DNA of 64,000 bases from Streptomyces sp. SAI-135 (GCF_029893805.1 NZ_JARXYP010000002.1:6882001-6946000); one strand, 5' to 3'; numbered from the stretch's first letter, positions 36,133 to 45,069 are shown. The notes: generated by a model from the sequence alone, not told the origin. Program-made: numbers and translations.

Positions 36133-37068
36133 ATGCGCAAAGGGCAGTACAGGTTCGTCGCGGGATTTCTCTTCGCTCCCGTGGCGCTCTATCTGATCTT
36201 CGTGATCTGGCCCTACATCCAGACGATCGGCTATTCGCTGACCGACTGGAAGGGGCAGTCGCAGACGTTCAAGTTCATCGGCCTGGACAACTACAAGGCG
36301 CTGTTCCAGGACGACGTCTTCATGCAGGCCATCTGGCACAACATCCTGTTCCTGATCTTCATCCCGGTGATCACCATTCTGCTCGCCCTGTTCTTCGCCT
36401 TCATGCTGAACGCGGGCGGGCGCAGCAAGGCCGGCGGGGTGCGGGGAGTCGCCGGATCGCAGATCTACAAGGTCGTCTACTTCTTTCCCCAGGTGCTGTC
36501 GCTGGCGATCGTCGCCGTGCTGTTCAACGCGGTGTACCGCAGCGACGGCGGCGGTCTCCTCAACGGATTCCTGATCAAACTCGGCCTGGTCGACGCCCAG
36601 AATCCGATGGAATGGCTCAACGAGCCCGATCTGGTGCTGTGGATGCTGGTCATCGCCGTGGTGTGGCACGGGGTCGGCTTCTACCTGGTGCTGTTCTCGG
36701 CCGCCATGCAGTCGATCCCGAAGGACATCTACGAGGCCGCGCTCATCGACGGCGCCGGCCGCAACCAGTCCTTCTTCCGCATCACCCTGCCGCTGCTGTG
36801 GGACACCGTGCAGACCGCCTGGGTCTACCTGGGCATCGTCGCGATGGACATGTTCGTGCTGGTGTCGTCGATGACCCAGAACATGGGCGCCTACGGAGGC
36901 GGCCCGGACCATCACAGCGACGTGATGTCGACGGTGATGATGCGCAACTTCCAGTACTTCGGCAAGAGCGGATACGCCTGTGCGATGGGCGTCGTCATGC
37001 TGCTGCTCACCCTGGTCCTGTCCGTGGTCATGCTGCGTGCCACCCGCCGCGACCGCGTCGAGTTCTGA
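36133..37068 (+). CDS. ngcF: GlcNAc/chitobiose ABC transporter permease NgcF
   Basis: 311 aa from ATG 36133 (MRKGQYRFVAGFLFAPVALY). Six membrane segments, including FVAGFLFAPVALYLIFVIWP and ILFLIFIPVITILLALFFAF. The EAA loop is YEAALIDGAGRNQSFFRITL. VSSMTQNMGAYGGGPDHHSD near the C-terminus is characteristic of NgcF-type permeases. It forms the channel with NgcG. No ATPase gene is nearby, so a shared MsiK-type ATPase encoded elsewhere is expected, as known for CUT1 systems of Streptomyces. Confidence 0.93.
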   Translation: MRKGQYRFVAGFLFAPVALYLIFVIWPYIQTIGYSLTDWKGQSQTFKFIGLDNYKALFQDDVFMQAIWHNILFLIFIPVITILLALFFAFMLNAGGRSKAGGVRGVAGSQIYKVVYFFPQVLSLAIVAVLFNAVYRSDGGGLLNGFLIKLGLVDAQNPMEWLNEPDLVLWMLVIAVVWHGVGFYLVLFSAAMQSIPKDIYEAALIDGAGRNQSFFRITLPLLWDTVQTAWVYLGIVAMDMFVLVSSMTQNMGAYGGGPDHHSDVMSTVMMRNFQYFGKSGYACAMGVVMLLLTLVLSVVMLRATRRDRVEF

Positions 37069-37085
37069 GCGGGAGAGATACGACG

Positions 37086-38009
37086 ATGAGCGCACCCATC
37101 AAGGAGACCGCCGCCGTCCCGGCCCAGCGGACCACGGGCACGGCCCCGGTCCGCCCGGGCAGCGAGCGCAGCGAGGGCGTCGTCCTGAACGCCTTCTCGC
37201 ACGGGTTCCTCGCGCTGTGGGCCCTGCTGATCGTGCTGCCACTGCTGTGGCTGGTGCTCAGCTCCTTCAAGACCGACGCCCAGATCGGCGGTTCGGCCTT
37301 CGGCTGGCCGCAGCACTGGTCCCTGGACGTCTTCGGGCGGGCCTGGGACAAGGGCATCGGCGACTACTTCCTGAACACCGTCATCGTGCTGGTCTTCTCG
37401 GTGCCGCTGACGATGCTGCTGGGCTCCATGGCCGCCTACGTCCTGGCCCGCTACCAGTTCTGGGGCAACAGGTTCCTGTACTTCTTCTTCGTCGCGGGCG
37501 CGATGTTCCCGGTGTTCCTGGCCCTGGTCCCGCTGTTCTTCATGGTGAAGCGGCTGGACATGCTGAACACCTACCAGGGGCTGATCCTGGTGTACGTCGC
37601 CTACTCGATGCCGTTCACGGTGTTCTTCATGCACGCGTTCTTCCGCACGCTGCCCACGGCCGTCTTCGAGGCCGCGGTGCTCGACGGCGCCTCGCACACC
37701 CGGACCTTCTTCCAGGTGATGCTGCCGATGGCGAAGCCGGGGCTGATCAGCGTCGGCATCTTCAACACCCTCGGCCAGTGGAACCAGTTCATCCTGCCCA
37801 CGGTGCTGATGCAGCCGCAGAGCGGCGACGATCCGGAGCGCTATGTGCTCACCCAGGGCCTGATCCAGCTCCAGCAGCAGATGGGGTACGCCTCGGACCT
37901 GCCCGTGCTCTTCGCCGGGGTGACCATCGCGATGATCCCCATGCTGGTGGTGTACCTGTCCTTCCAGCGTCAGGTGCAGGCGGGTCTGACGTCGGCGACC
38001 TTGAAGTAG
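37086..38009 (+). CDS. ngcG: GlcNAc/chitobiose ABC transporter permease NgcG
   Basis: 307 aa from ATG 37086, 17 bp after ngcF, with GGGAGAGA before it. A disordered N-terminus of about 38 residues leads into TM1 (FLALWALLIVLPLLWLVLSS). SFKTDAQIGGSAFGWPQHWS and the EAA loop FEAAVLDGASHTRTFFQVML are typical. It ends YLSFQRQVQAGLTSATLK, the usual C-terminal helix. Second half of the NgcFG channel; a terminator follows. Confidence 0.93.
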   Translation: MSAPIKETAAVPAQRTTGTAPVRPGSERSEGVVLNAFSHGFLALWALLIVLPLLWLVLSSFKTDAQIGGSAFGWPQHWSLDVFGRAWDKGIGDYFLNTVIVLVFSVPLTMLLGSMAAYVLARYQFWGNRFLYFFFVAGAMFPVFLALVPLFFMVKRLDMLNTYQGLILVYVAYSMPFTVFFMHAFFRTLPTAVFEAAVLDGASHTRTFFQVMLPMAKPGLISVGIFNTLGQWNQFILPTVLMQPQSGDDPERYVLTQGLIQLQQQMGYASDLPVLFAGVTIAMIPMLVVYLSFQRQVQAGLTSATLK

Positions 38010-38028
38010 CGCTCCGCGAGCGCGCGCA

Positions 38029-38062
38029 GGCGCACCGTTGCCGTTCCCGGTGACGGTGCGCC
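38029..38062 (+). terminator. Hairpin after ngcG
   Basis: GGCGCACCGT pairs with ACGGTGCGCC (10 bp) around a 14-nt loop, 20 bp past the ngcG stop and before the rok7B7 promoter. Confidence 0.7.
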
Positions 38063-38133
38063 GACGTGTGCGCTACACCCCGGATACTGTTCAACCTCTT
38101 GACGGGAGGCGACCCGAACGGCTCAGCTTAGAG

Positions 38134-38146
38134 TTCACTAGTTGGA
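38134..38146. promoter_or_regulatory. Rok7B7-like site upstream of rok7B7
   Basis: TTCACTAGTTGGA matches TTKAMKHSTTSAV (Rok7B7 consensus as I recall it) at 11 of 13 positions and resembles the sites at 39427 and 40781. It is 47 bp before the rok7B7 start, so it may mediate autoregulation. Confidence 0.45.
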
Positions 38147-38192
38147 CATAGACGGGGCCTCATCGATGCGGTCCCGCGCGCAGGAGGTCGTC

Positions 38193-39392
38193 GTGGAGAC
38201 TCCGGGGTCGCAGTCGTCGCTGCACCGAGCCAACCTGGAGCGGGTCGTGCGGGCCGTCCGGCTGGCCGGGTCGCTCACCCAGGCGGAGATCGCACGGACC
38301 ACGGGACTGTCCGCCGCGACCGTCTCCAACATCGTCCGTGAACTCAAGGACGGCGGGACCGTCGAGGTCACCCCCACATCGGCGGGTGGCCGACGGGCCC
38401 GTGCCGTCTCCCTGAGCGGGGACGCCGGCATCGTCATCGGGGTGGACTTCGGGCACACCCATTTGCGCGTCGCGATCGGGAACCTCGCCCACCAGGTGCT
38501 CGCCGAGGAGTCCGAGCCGTTGGACGTGGACGCTTCCTCCAGTCAGGGCTTCGACCGGGCGGAGCAGCTGGTCAACCGGCTGATCGAGGCGACCGGTGTG
38601 GACCGCTCGAAGATCGCCGGGGTGGGTCTCGGCGTACCGGGACCGATCGACGTGGAGTCCGGCTCCCTGGGCTCCTCCGCCATCCTGCCGGGCTGGATCG
38701 GCACCAAGCCCGCCGAGGAGCTCCAGGGGCGGCTCGGCGTGCCCGTGCACGTGGACAACGACGCCAACCTGGGCGCCCTCGGCGAGCTGGTCTGGGGCAG
38801 CGGCCGGGGGGTGCGCGACCTGGCGTACATCAAGGTCGCGAGCGGTGTCGGCGCCGGCCTGGTGATCAGCGGCAAGATCTATCGGGGCCCGGGTGGCACA
38901 GCGGGAGAAATCGGGCATATTACTCTTGATGAGTCCGGCCCCGTCTGCCGCTGCGGCAACCGCGGCTGTCTGGAGACGTTTGCGGCCGCGCGCTATGTGC
39001 TGCCGCTGCTCCAGTCCAGCCACGGCACCGATCTCACCATGGAGGGCGTTGTTCGACTCGCACGGGACGGAGACCCTGGCTGCCGTCGGGTGATCGCCGA
39101 CGTCGGCCGACACATCGGCAGTGGAGTCGCCAATCTCTGCAACTTGCTGAACCCGAGCCGAGTCGTCCTGGGCGGTGATCTCGCCGAGGCCGGTGAGCTG
39201 GTGCTCGGTCCGATCAGGGAGTCTGTCGGCCGCTATGCGATCCCGAGTGCGGCACGTCAACTGTCCGTGCTTCCAGGGGCACTTGGAGGCCGTGCGGAGG
39301 TGCTCGGAGCACTCGCCCTCGCGCTCAGCGAGATGGGTGATTCGACCCTTTTGGACAGCACGCTGCATGCCGCGGCGCCTGCGTTCACTTAG
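38193..39392 (+). CDS. rok7B7: ROK family transcriptional regulator Rok7B7
   Basis: 399 aa from GTG 38193, chosen because AGGAGG lies 5 nt before it and the protein then begins METPGSQSSLHRANLERVVR. A winged helix (LTQAEIARTTGLSAATVSNI, residues about 30-50) is followed by a ROK sugar-kinase-like domain. It has VGVDFGHTHLRVAIGNL, the VDNDANLGALGELVWG pocket and the zinc motif CRCGNRGCLETF. The position between ngcEFG and xylFGH matches SCO6008 (Rok7B7), reported to control xylose transport, carbon catabolite repression and antibiotic production. Candidate binding sites lie before this gene, xylF and xylG. Confidence 0.92.
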   Translation: METPGSQSSLHRANLERVVRAVRLAGSLTQAEIARTTGLSAATVSNIVRELKDGGTVEVTPTSAGGRRARAVSLSGDAGIVIGVDFGHTHLRVAIGNLAHQVLAEESEPLDVDASSSQGFDRAEQLVNRLIEATGVDRSKIAGVGLGVPGPIDVESGSLGSSAILPGWIGTKPAEELQGRLGVPVHVDNDANLGALGELVWGSGRGVRDLAYIKVASGVGAGLVISGKIYRGPGGTAGEIGHITLDESGPVCRCGNRGCLETFAAARYVLPLLQSSHGTDLTMEGVVRLARDGDPGCRRVIADVGRHIGSGVANLCNLLNPSRVVLGGDLAEAGELVLGPIRESVGRYAIPSAARQLSVLPGALGGRAEVLGALALALSEMGDSTLLDSTLHAAAPAFT

Positions 39393-39426
39393 AGAACGCA
39401 CGACGTCGTTGCCATCTCGTTAAGTA

Positions 39427-39439
39427 TTTACTTCTTGAC
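39427..39439. promoter_or_regulatory. Rok7B7-like site upstream of xylF
   Basis: TTTACTTCTTGAC matches all 13 positions of TTKAMKHSTTSAV, the consensus as I recall it. It is 74 bp before the xylF start, a position suitable for repression of the xylFGH promoter. Confidence 0.6.
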
Positions 39440-39513
39440 GTCGCACGTGTGGCCGAGTTGACTTCCAGCCACCTCGGCCGCAACGACGCGGCCTCGTCAG
39501 GGAGGTTTCTCAA

Positions 39514-40617
39514 GTGAACACGCTCATGCGTCGTGTGGCCGTATCCGTCGCGATCTCGGCGCTCGCCGTCTCGGCCGCGGCCTGTGGCAAGGCCGGCGAC
39601 GACGACAACGGCAGCGACAGCAGCAGCTCGGGCTCCGGCGGCAAGTCGATCGGCCTGCTCCTGCCCGACAACGTCACCGCGCGGTACGAGAAGTTCGACA
39701 AGCCGTACTTCGAGGACAAGGTCAAGGAGCTGTGCAGCGACTGCACCGTCTCCTACGCCAACGCCGCGGCCGACCCGGCCAAGCAGGCCCAGCAGATGAG
39801 CAGCATGGTCACCAAGGGCGTCAAGGTGATCGTGGTCTCGGCGCAGGACTCGGCCGCCATCAAGTCCTCCATCGCCTCCGCGGTGAGCAAGGGCGTCAAG
39901 GTCGTCGCGTACGACCGTCTGGCCCAGGGCCCGGTCTCCGCGTACGTCTCCTTCGACAACGTCAAGGTCGGCGAGCTCCAGGGCCAGGCCCTGCTCGACG
40001 CCCTCGGCTCCAAGGCGAGCCCCTCGGCGAACGTCGTCATGATCAACGGTGACGACGCCGACCCGAACGCCGGTCAGTTCAAGGAGGGCGCGCACAAGGT
40101 CCTCGACGGCAAGGTCAAGATCGCCTACGAGCAGTCCGGCCTGTGGAAGGACACCGTCGCGGCGCAGAAGATGTCCGCGGCCATCACCCAGCTGGGCGCC
40201 AAGAAGATCGCGGGCGTCTACGCCGCCAACGACGGCATGGCCGGTGGTATCGCCAACACCCTCAAGGGTGCCGGAATCAGCGACATCCCGCTGACCGGTC
40301 AGGACGCCGAGCTCGCCGCCATCCAGCGGATCGTCGCCGGCACCCAGTCCGCCACGGTCTACAAGGCCTACAAGCCGGAGGCCGACACCGCCGCCGAGCT
40401 CGCGGTCAACCTGCTCCAGGGCAAGGACATCAAGTCCCTCGCCGACACCGAGGTCACCAGCGGCTCCGGCGACAAGGTCCAGGCGAAGCTCCTGACCCCG
40501 GTCTCGGTCACCGTGAAGAACATCAAGGACACGGTCGTCAAGGACGGTCTCTACACCGTCGCCCAGATCTGCACCGCGGACTACGCCGCAGCGTGCAAGA
40601 AGGCCGGTCTGCAGTAA
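39514..40617 (+). CDS. xylF: D-xylose-binding lipoprotein XylF
   Basis: 367 aa from GTG 39514 with GGGAGG before it. Lipoprotein signal (MRRVAVSVAISALAVSAAAC) and a Ser/Gly linker, then a periplasmic-binding type I fold: KSIGLLLPDNVTARYEKFDK, GVKVIVVSAQDSAAIKSSIA, GVKVVAYDRLAQGPVSAYVS, VMINGDDADPNAGQFKEGAH and AGVYAANDGMAGGIANTLKG. These are XylF features (RYEKFD, NGDDADPNA, ANDGMAGG). It captures xylose for XylGH. Two strong hairpins separate it from xylG. Confidence 0.95.
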   Translation: MNTLMRRVAVSVAISALAVSAAACGKAGDDDNGSDSSSSGSGGKSIGLLLPDNVTARYEKFDKPYFEDKVKELCSDCTVSYANAAADPAKQAQQMSSMVTKGVKVIVVSAQDSAAIKSSIASAVSKGVKVVAYDRLAQGPVSAYVSFDNVKVGELQGQALLDALGSKASPSANVVMINGDDADPNAGQFKEGAHKVLDGKVKIAYEQSGLWKDTVAAQKMSAAITQLGAKKIAGVYAANDGMAGGIANTLKGAGISDIPLTGQDAELAAIQRIVAGTQSATVYKAYKPEADTAAELAVNLLQGKDIKSLADTEVTSGSGDKVQAKLLTPVSVTVKNIKDTVVKDGLYTVAQICTADYAAACKKAGLQ

Positions 40618-40634
40618 GGCCGCCCTCGCCTCCC

Positions 40635-40660
40635 GGGCGCGTTCCGTGACGGACGCGCCC
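40635..40660 (+). terminator. First hairpin after xylF
   Basis: GGGCGCG and CGCGCCC close an almost continuous stem with TCCG/CGGA inside (one unpaired T) and a TGA loop, 17 bp past the xylF stop. Confidence 0.65.
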
Positions 40661-40680
40661 CGGGGGCGGGCACAGAGCCT

Positions 40681-40730
40681 GTCCGGCGCCCGCACCGCCT
40701 TCATACCCCGCTGCGGGGCGGGCGCCGGAC
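40681..40730 (+). terminator. Second hairpin after xylF
   Basis: A perfect 13-bp stem (GTCCGGCGCCCGC with GCGGGCGCCGGAC) around a 24-nt loop that can itself fold. Likely a strong transcriptional brake or an mRNA stabiliser. Confidence 0.65.
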
Positions 40731-40780
40731 GGAAGCATGGCGGACGCAGCCGTTGCCAAGAGGCACCGGCCGCGCGCATG

Positions 40781-40793
40781 TTCGACTAGTAAA
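40781..40793. promoter_or_regulatory. Rok7B7-like site upstream of xylG (lower strand)
   Basis: The lower strand reads TTTACTAGTCGAA, matching TTKAMKHSTTSAV at 12 of 13 positions. It lies 123 bp before xylG and supports an internal, separately controlled xylGH promoter. Confidence 0.5.
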
Positions 40794-40916
40794 TCCGTGC
40801 TCCGACACAACTCGTCAGTCGAGTGCTACGAGCCTGAGTGTCCCGAGCACAACCCCTCCGCGCCTTACCCCAAGCGCGGCATCCCCGCCGGTCAGGCGGC
40901 GAAGGAGATGGTTCAC

Positions 40917-41699
40917 GTGTCCGCTACGCCCGTGCTGGCGTTGCGCGGAGTCTCCAAGCGATTCGGTGCGGTGCAGGCCCTCACCGATGTCGAACTGGAG
41001 GTCCACGCCGGAGAAGTGGTCGCCCTGGTCGGCGACAACGGCGCCGGAAAGTCCACGCTGGTCAAGACGATCGCCGGCGTCCACCCCATCGATGAGGGCG
41101 TCATCGAGTGGGACGGCAACCCGGTCAGCATCAACAAGCCGCACGACGCCCAGGGACTCGGCGTCGCGACGGTCTACCAGGACCTCGCCCTGTGCGACAA
41201 CCTCGATGTGGTCGGCAACCTCTACCTCGGTCGTGAGCTGCTGCACCGCGGCGTCATCGACGAGGTCACGATGGAGCAGAAGGCGCGCGAGCTGCTGAGC
41301 ACGCTCTCCATCCGCATCCCGAGCGTCCGCATCCCGATCGCGAGCCTGTCCGGCGGTCAGCGCCAGGTCGTCGCCATCGCGCGCGCCCTGATCGGCGACC
41401 CCAAGGTCGTCATCCTGGACGAGCCCACCGCCGCCCTCGGTGTCGAGCAGACCGCCCAGGTCCTCGACCTGGTCGAGCGGCTGCGCGAGCGCAACCTCGG
41501 CGTCATCCTCATCAGCCACAACATGGCCGACGTGAAGGCGGTCGCCGACACGGTCGCCGTGCTGCGTCTGGGCAGGAACAACGGCTCCTTCCCGGTGAAG
41601 GACACCAGTCAGGAAGAGATCATCTCCGCGATCACCGGTGCCACGGACAACGCCGTGACCCGTCGCGCGGGGCGTCGCAGCACGGAGGCCGCGAAGTGA
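40917..41699 (+). CDS. xylG: Xylose ABC transporter ATP-binding protein XylG
   Basis: 260 aa from GTG 40917, chosen because GAAGGAG lies 9 nt upstream; an in-frame ATG at 40908 sits directly on that sequence. A single ATPase domain: Walker A GDNGAGKST, Q-loop VATVYQDLALCDNLDVVGNL, signature LSGGQRQVVAIARAL, Walker B VVILDEPTAALG, H-loop ILISHNMADV. E. coli XylG carries two fused ATPase domains (about 510 aa). This half-size form presumably acts as a homodimer, as in other actinobacteria. It overlaps xylH (GTGA). Confidence 0.93.
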   Translation: MSATPVLALRGVSKRFGAVQALTDVELEVHAGEVVALVGDNGAGKSTLVKTIAGVHPIDEGVIEWDGNPVSINKPHDAQGLGVATVYQDLALCDNLDVVGNLYLGRELLHRGVIDEVTMEQKARELLSTLSIRIPSVRIPIASLSGGQRQVVAIARALIGDPKVVILDEPTAALGVEQTAQVLDLVERLRERNLGVILISHNMADVKAVADTVAVLRLGRNNGSFPVKDTSQEEIISAITGATDNAVTRRAGRRSTEAAK

Positions 41700-43018
41700 G
41701 CGACACATCCAAGGTATCCAAGGCGGATGCCGCGACGGACGGTCAGACCACCGTCGCCCCCACCGACGACCCCACCGCCGCGCCGGTCGCCGTCGTCGAC
41801 CCCCGGCTCCTGGTCCGCGAAGAGGGCTTCAAGGGCTACTGGACCGAGTTCACGCGCAAGGTCAAGGGCGGTGAGCTGGGCTCGCTGCCGGTCGTGGTCG
41901 GCCTGATCGTCATCTGGACGATCTTCCAGCTCCAGAACGACCGCTTCCTGAGCGCCGACAACCTCTCCAACATCAGCTACTACCTGTCGGCCACCGGCAT
42001 GCTCGCCATCGGCCTGGTGTTCGTCCTGCTGCTCGGCGAGATCGACCTGTCGGTCGGTTCGGTCAGCGGTCTGGCCTCGACCCTGTTCGCGGTGTTCGTG
42101 GTCGAACACGGCATGAACCCCTGGCTCTCGCTGGTCCTTGCGGTCATCACCGGTATCGCCGTCGGCGCGCTGCACGGCTGGTTCTTCGCCAGGATCGGTG
42201 TCCCGGCGTTCGTCGTCACCCTGGCCGGCTTCCTCGGCTGGAACGGTCTGATGCTGTGGCTGCTGGGCTCCAGCGGCACCATCAACATCCCGTCCGACTC
42301 GGGCCCGGTCCACCTGCTCGGCCAGAACTCGTTCTTCATGGACCAGGCCATCATCGGCGCCTACCTGCTGGCCGGTCTCGGTGTCGTCCTGACCCTCGTC
42401 GGCAACTTCGGCGAGCAGCGGCGCCGCAAGGCCGCGGGCGTGCCCTTCCGGCCGACCAGCGAGATCCTGATGCGCGTCGGCGCGCTCGCGGTGGCGTCCT
42501 TCGTCACGGCGGCGGTGCTGAACGACGCCGCCGGTGTCTCCAACGCGCTGGTGATCTTCCTGGCGGCACTGGTGATCGTGGACTTCGTGCTGCGTCGCAC
42601 GACGTACGGCCGCAAGGTCTTCGCGGTCGGCGGCGGCATCGAGGCGGCCCGTCGTGCCGGTATCAACGTGCCGATGATCCGGATCACCGTCTTCGCCATC
42701 TCCGGCGGCTTCGCGGCGATCGGCGGCATGTTCTTCGCCGGCCAGACCGCCAGCGCCACGCTGAGCGCCGGTGGCGGCAACACGCTGATGCTCGCCATCG
42801 CGGCGGCCGTCATCGGTGGTACGTCGCTGTTCGGCGGACGCGGCTCGGTGTGGTCCGCGCTGCTCGGCATGCTGGTGATCCAGTCCATCCAGACCGGTCT
42901 GGACCTGCTGAACATGAACCAGTCCATCCAGTACATGATCACCGGTGGTGTTCTGCTCGGCGCCGTCGTCATCGACTCGGTGTCGCGCAAGTCTCAGAAG
43001 GCCGCCGGCCGCGGCTGA
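41696..43018 (+). CDS. xylH: Xylose ABC transporter permease XylH
   Basis: 440 aa from GTG 41696 overlapping xylG by 4 bp. A hydrophilic N-terminus of about 60 residues is followed by about ten membrane segments (LPVVVGLIVIWTIFQLQNDR, ATGMLAIGLVFVLLLGEIDL, IAVGALHGWFFARIGVPAFV). The motif GEIDLSVGSVSGLASTLFAV and the late GGTSLFGGRGSVWSALLGML are conserved in the RbsC/XylH permease family. It forms the xylose channel. A hairpin terminator follows. Confidence 0.95.
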   Translation: MSDTSKVSKADAATDGQTTVAPTDDPTAAPVAVVDPRLLVREEGFKGYWTEFTRKVKGGELGSLPVVVGLIVIWTIFQLQNDRFLSADNLSNISYYLSATGMLAIGLVFVLLLGEIDLSVGSVSGLASTLFAVFVVEHGMNPWLSLVLAVITGIAVGALHGWFFARIGVPAFVVTLAGFLGWNGLMLWLLGSSGTINIPSDSGPVHLLGQNSFFMDQAIIGAYLLAGLGVVLTLVGNFGEQRRRKAAGVPFRPTSEILMRVGALAVASFVTAAVLNDAAGVSNALVIFLAALVIVDFVLRRTTYGRKVFAVGGGIEAARRAGINVPMIRITVFAISGGFAAIGGMFFAGQTASATLSAGGGNTLMLAIAAAVIGGTSLFGGRGSVWSALLGMLVIQSIQTGLDLLNMNQSIQYMITGGVLLGAVVIDSVSRKSQKAAGRG

Positions 43019-43049
43019 CACCCCAGGGCACAGCCCCCGCGGGTCCATC

Positions 43050-43084
43050 GTCCTGCCCGGTACTCACAAGGTGCCGGGCAGGAC
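43050..43084 (+). terminator. Hairpin after xylH
   Basis: A 14-bp stem with one G-T wobble (GTCCTGCCCGGTAC with its partner) and a 7-nt loop, followed by TGTTGT. It separates xylFGH from dxs. Confidence 0.75.
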
Positions 43085-43149
43085 TGTTGTCGTAGAACAT
43101 TAGACTCGACTCACCCGGCAAGCTCGATCAGCTAAGCAAGGAGGCACGG

Positions 43150-45069
43150 GTGCCGCTGCTGACCCGTATCAGGGGACCGCGCGATCTGGACCGGCTCAGC
43201 CTTGAGGAGCTGGACCAGCTGGCGGAGGAGATCAGGAGCTTCCTCGTCGGCGCGGTCTCCAAGACCGGCGGCCACCTCGGCCCCAACCTCGGTGTGGTCG
43301 AGCTGACCATCGCGCTGCACCGGGTCTTCGACTCGCCCAAGGACCGGGTGCTCTTCGACACAGGGCACCAGTCCTATGTGCACAAGCTGCTCACCGGGCG
43401 CCACGACTTCTCGAAGCTGCGCTCCAAGGGCGGGCTGTCCGGCTACCCCTCGCGTGCCGAGTCCGAGCACGACGTCATCGAGAACAGCCACGCCTCCACG
43501 GTCCTCGGCTGGGCCGACGGGCTCGCCAAGGCCAACCAGGTGCTGAAACGGGACGACCACGTCGTCGCCGTCATCGGTGACGGCGCCCTGACCGGCGGTA
43601 TGGCCTGGGAGGCGCTGAACAACATCGCCGACGCCAAGGACCGTCCGCTCGTCATCGTCGTCAACGACAACGAGCGCTCCTACGCACCGACCATCGGCGG
43701 CCTCGCGAACCACCTGGCGACCCTGCGCACCACCGACGGCTACGAGCGCTTCCTGGCCCGCGGCAAGGACCTCCTGGAGCGCACCCCGGTCGTCGGCCGC
43801 CCGCTCTACGAGACCCTGCACGGCGCCAAGAAGGGCCTCAAGGACTTCATCGCGCCCCAGGGCATGTTCGAGGACCTCGGCCTGAAGTACGTCGGCCCCA
43901 TCGACGGCCACGACATCGAGGCCCTGGAGTCGGCGCTGGCCCGCGCCAAGCGCTTCGGCGGCCCGGTGATCGTGCACTGCCTCACCGAGAAGGGCCGCGG
44001 CTACGAGCCCGCCGAGCAGGACGAGGCCGACCGCTTCCACGGCATCGGCCCCATCCACCCCGACACCGGCCTGCCCATCAAGGCCTCGGCCGCCAGCTGG
44101 ACCTCGGTCTTCGGCGACGAGATGGTCAAGCTCGGCCAGGAGCGCGAGGACATCGTCGCCATCACCGCGGCCATGCTTCAGCCGGTCGGCCTGAAGAAGT
44201 TCGCGGACACCTTCCCGGACCGCATCTACGACGTCGGCATCGCCGAGCAGCACGCGGCCGTCTCCGCGGCGGGCCTCGCGACCGGGGGCCTGCACCCCGT
44301 CTTCGCCGTCTACGCCACCTTCCTCAACCGCGCCTTCGACCAGGTCCTCATGGACGTCGCCCTGCACAAGTGCGGAGTGACCTTCGTCCTCGACCGGGCC
44401 GGCGTCACCGGCGACGACGGCGCCTCGCACAACGGCATGTGGGACATGTCGATGCTCCAGGTCGTGCCCACGCTCCGGCTCGCCGCCCCGCGCGACGCCG
44501 AGCAGCTGCGCGCCCAGCTGCGCGAGGCCGTCCAGGTCAAGGACGCGCCGACCGTGCTGCGCTACTCCAAGGGCGTCGTGGGCCCCGCCGTACCCGCGGT
44601 GGGCACCGTCGGTTCCATGGACGTGCTGCGCGAGCCCGGCACGGACCGGCCCGACGTGCTCCTCGTCTCCGTCGGCGCCCTCGCCCCGATGTGCCTGGAG
44701 ATCGCCGGCCTGCTCGACAAGCAGGGCATCTCCACCACCGTCGTCGACCCGCGCTGGGTCAAGCCCGTCGACGAGGCCATGGCCCCGCTCGCGGAGCGGC
44801 ACCGCGTGGTCGTCACCGTCGAGGACAACAGCCGCGTCGGCGGTGTCGGCTCGGCGATCGCCCAGGCCCTGCGCGACGCGGGCGTCGACGTCCCGCTGCG
44901 CGACTTCGGCATCCCGCCGCGCTTCCTCGACCACGCCTCCCGCGCCGAGATCATGGCGGAGATCGGGCTGACCGCCCCCGACATCGCCCGCCAGGTCACC
45001 GGCCTCGTCTCCAAGCTGGACGGCCGGTACGACAGCGCCCCGGCCGAGGCGCAGCCCGCCCGCGACTGA
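43150..45069 (+). CDS. dxs: 1-deoxy-D-xylulose-5-phosphate synthase
   Basis: 639 aa from GTG 43150 with AAGGAGGCACGG before it. Dxs condenses pyruvate and glyceraldehyde-3-phosphate, the first step of the MEP isoprenoid pathway, using thiamine diphosphate. The TPP motif is GDGALTGGMAWEALNNIADA; earlier SKTGGHLGPNLGVVELTIAL carries the conserved His. The transketolase middle domain has the catalytic Glu in VGIAEQHAAVSAAGLATGG, and DRAGVTGDDGASHNGMWDMS binds GAP. The C-terminal domain ends in FGIPPRFLDHASRAEIMAEI. Length is normal. It lies beside xylose genes but has its own promoter. Confidence 0.97.
   Translation: MPLLTRIRGPRDLDRLSLEELDQLAEEIRSFLVGAVSKTGGHLGPNLGVVELTIALHRVFDSPKDRVLFDTGHQSYVHKLLTGRHDFSKLRSKGGLSGYPSRAESEHDVIENSHASTVLGWADGLAKANQVLKRDDHVVAVIGDGALTGGMAWEALNNIADAKDRPLVIVVNDNERSYAPTIGGLANHLATLRTTDGYERFLARGKDLLERTPVVGRPLYETLHGAKKGLKDFIAPQGMFEDLGLKYVGPIDGHDIEALESALARAKRFGGPVIVHCLTEKGRGYEPAEQDEADRFHGIGPIHPDTGLPIKASAASWTSVFGDEMVKLGQEREDIVAITAAMLQPVGLKKFADTFPDRIYDVGIAEQHAAVSAAGLATGGLHPVFAVYATFLNRAFDQVLMDVALHKCGVTFVLDRAGVTGDDGASHNGMWDMSMLQVVPTLRLAAPRDAEQLRAQLREAVQVKDAPTVLRYSKGVVGPAVPAVGTVGSMDVLREPGTDRPDVLLVSVGALAPMCLEIAGLLDKQGISTTVVDPRWVKPVDEAMAPLAERHRVVVTVEDNSRVGGVGSAIAQALRDAGVDVPLRDFGIPPRFLDHASRAEIMAEIGLTAPDIARQVTGLVSKLDGRYDSAPAEAQPARD

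Larger units (their letters stand above)
40618..40916. other. Structured spacer between xylF and xylG
   Basis: 299 bp without a gene between xylF and the rest of its operon. It contains two large hairpins (40635-40660 and 40681-40730) and a Rok7B7-like site (40781). The layout suggests partial termination after xylF plus an internal promoter for xylGH. Confidence 0.6.
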
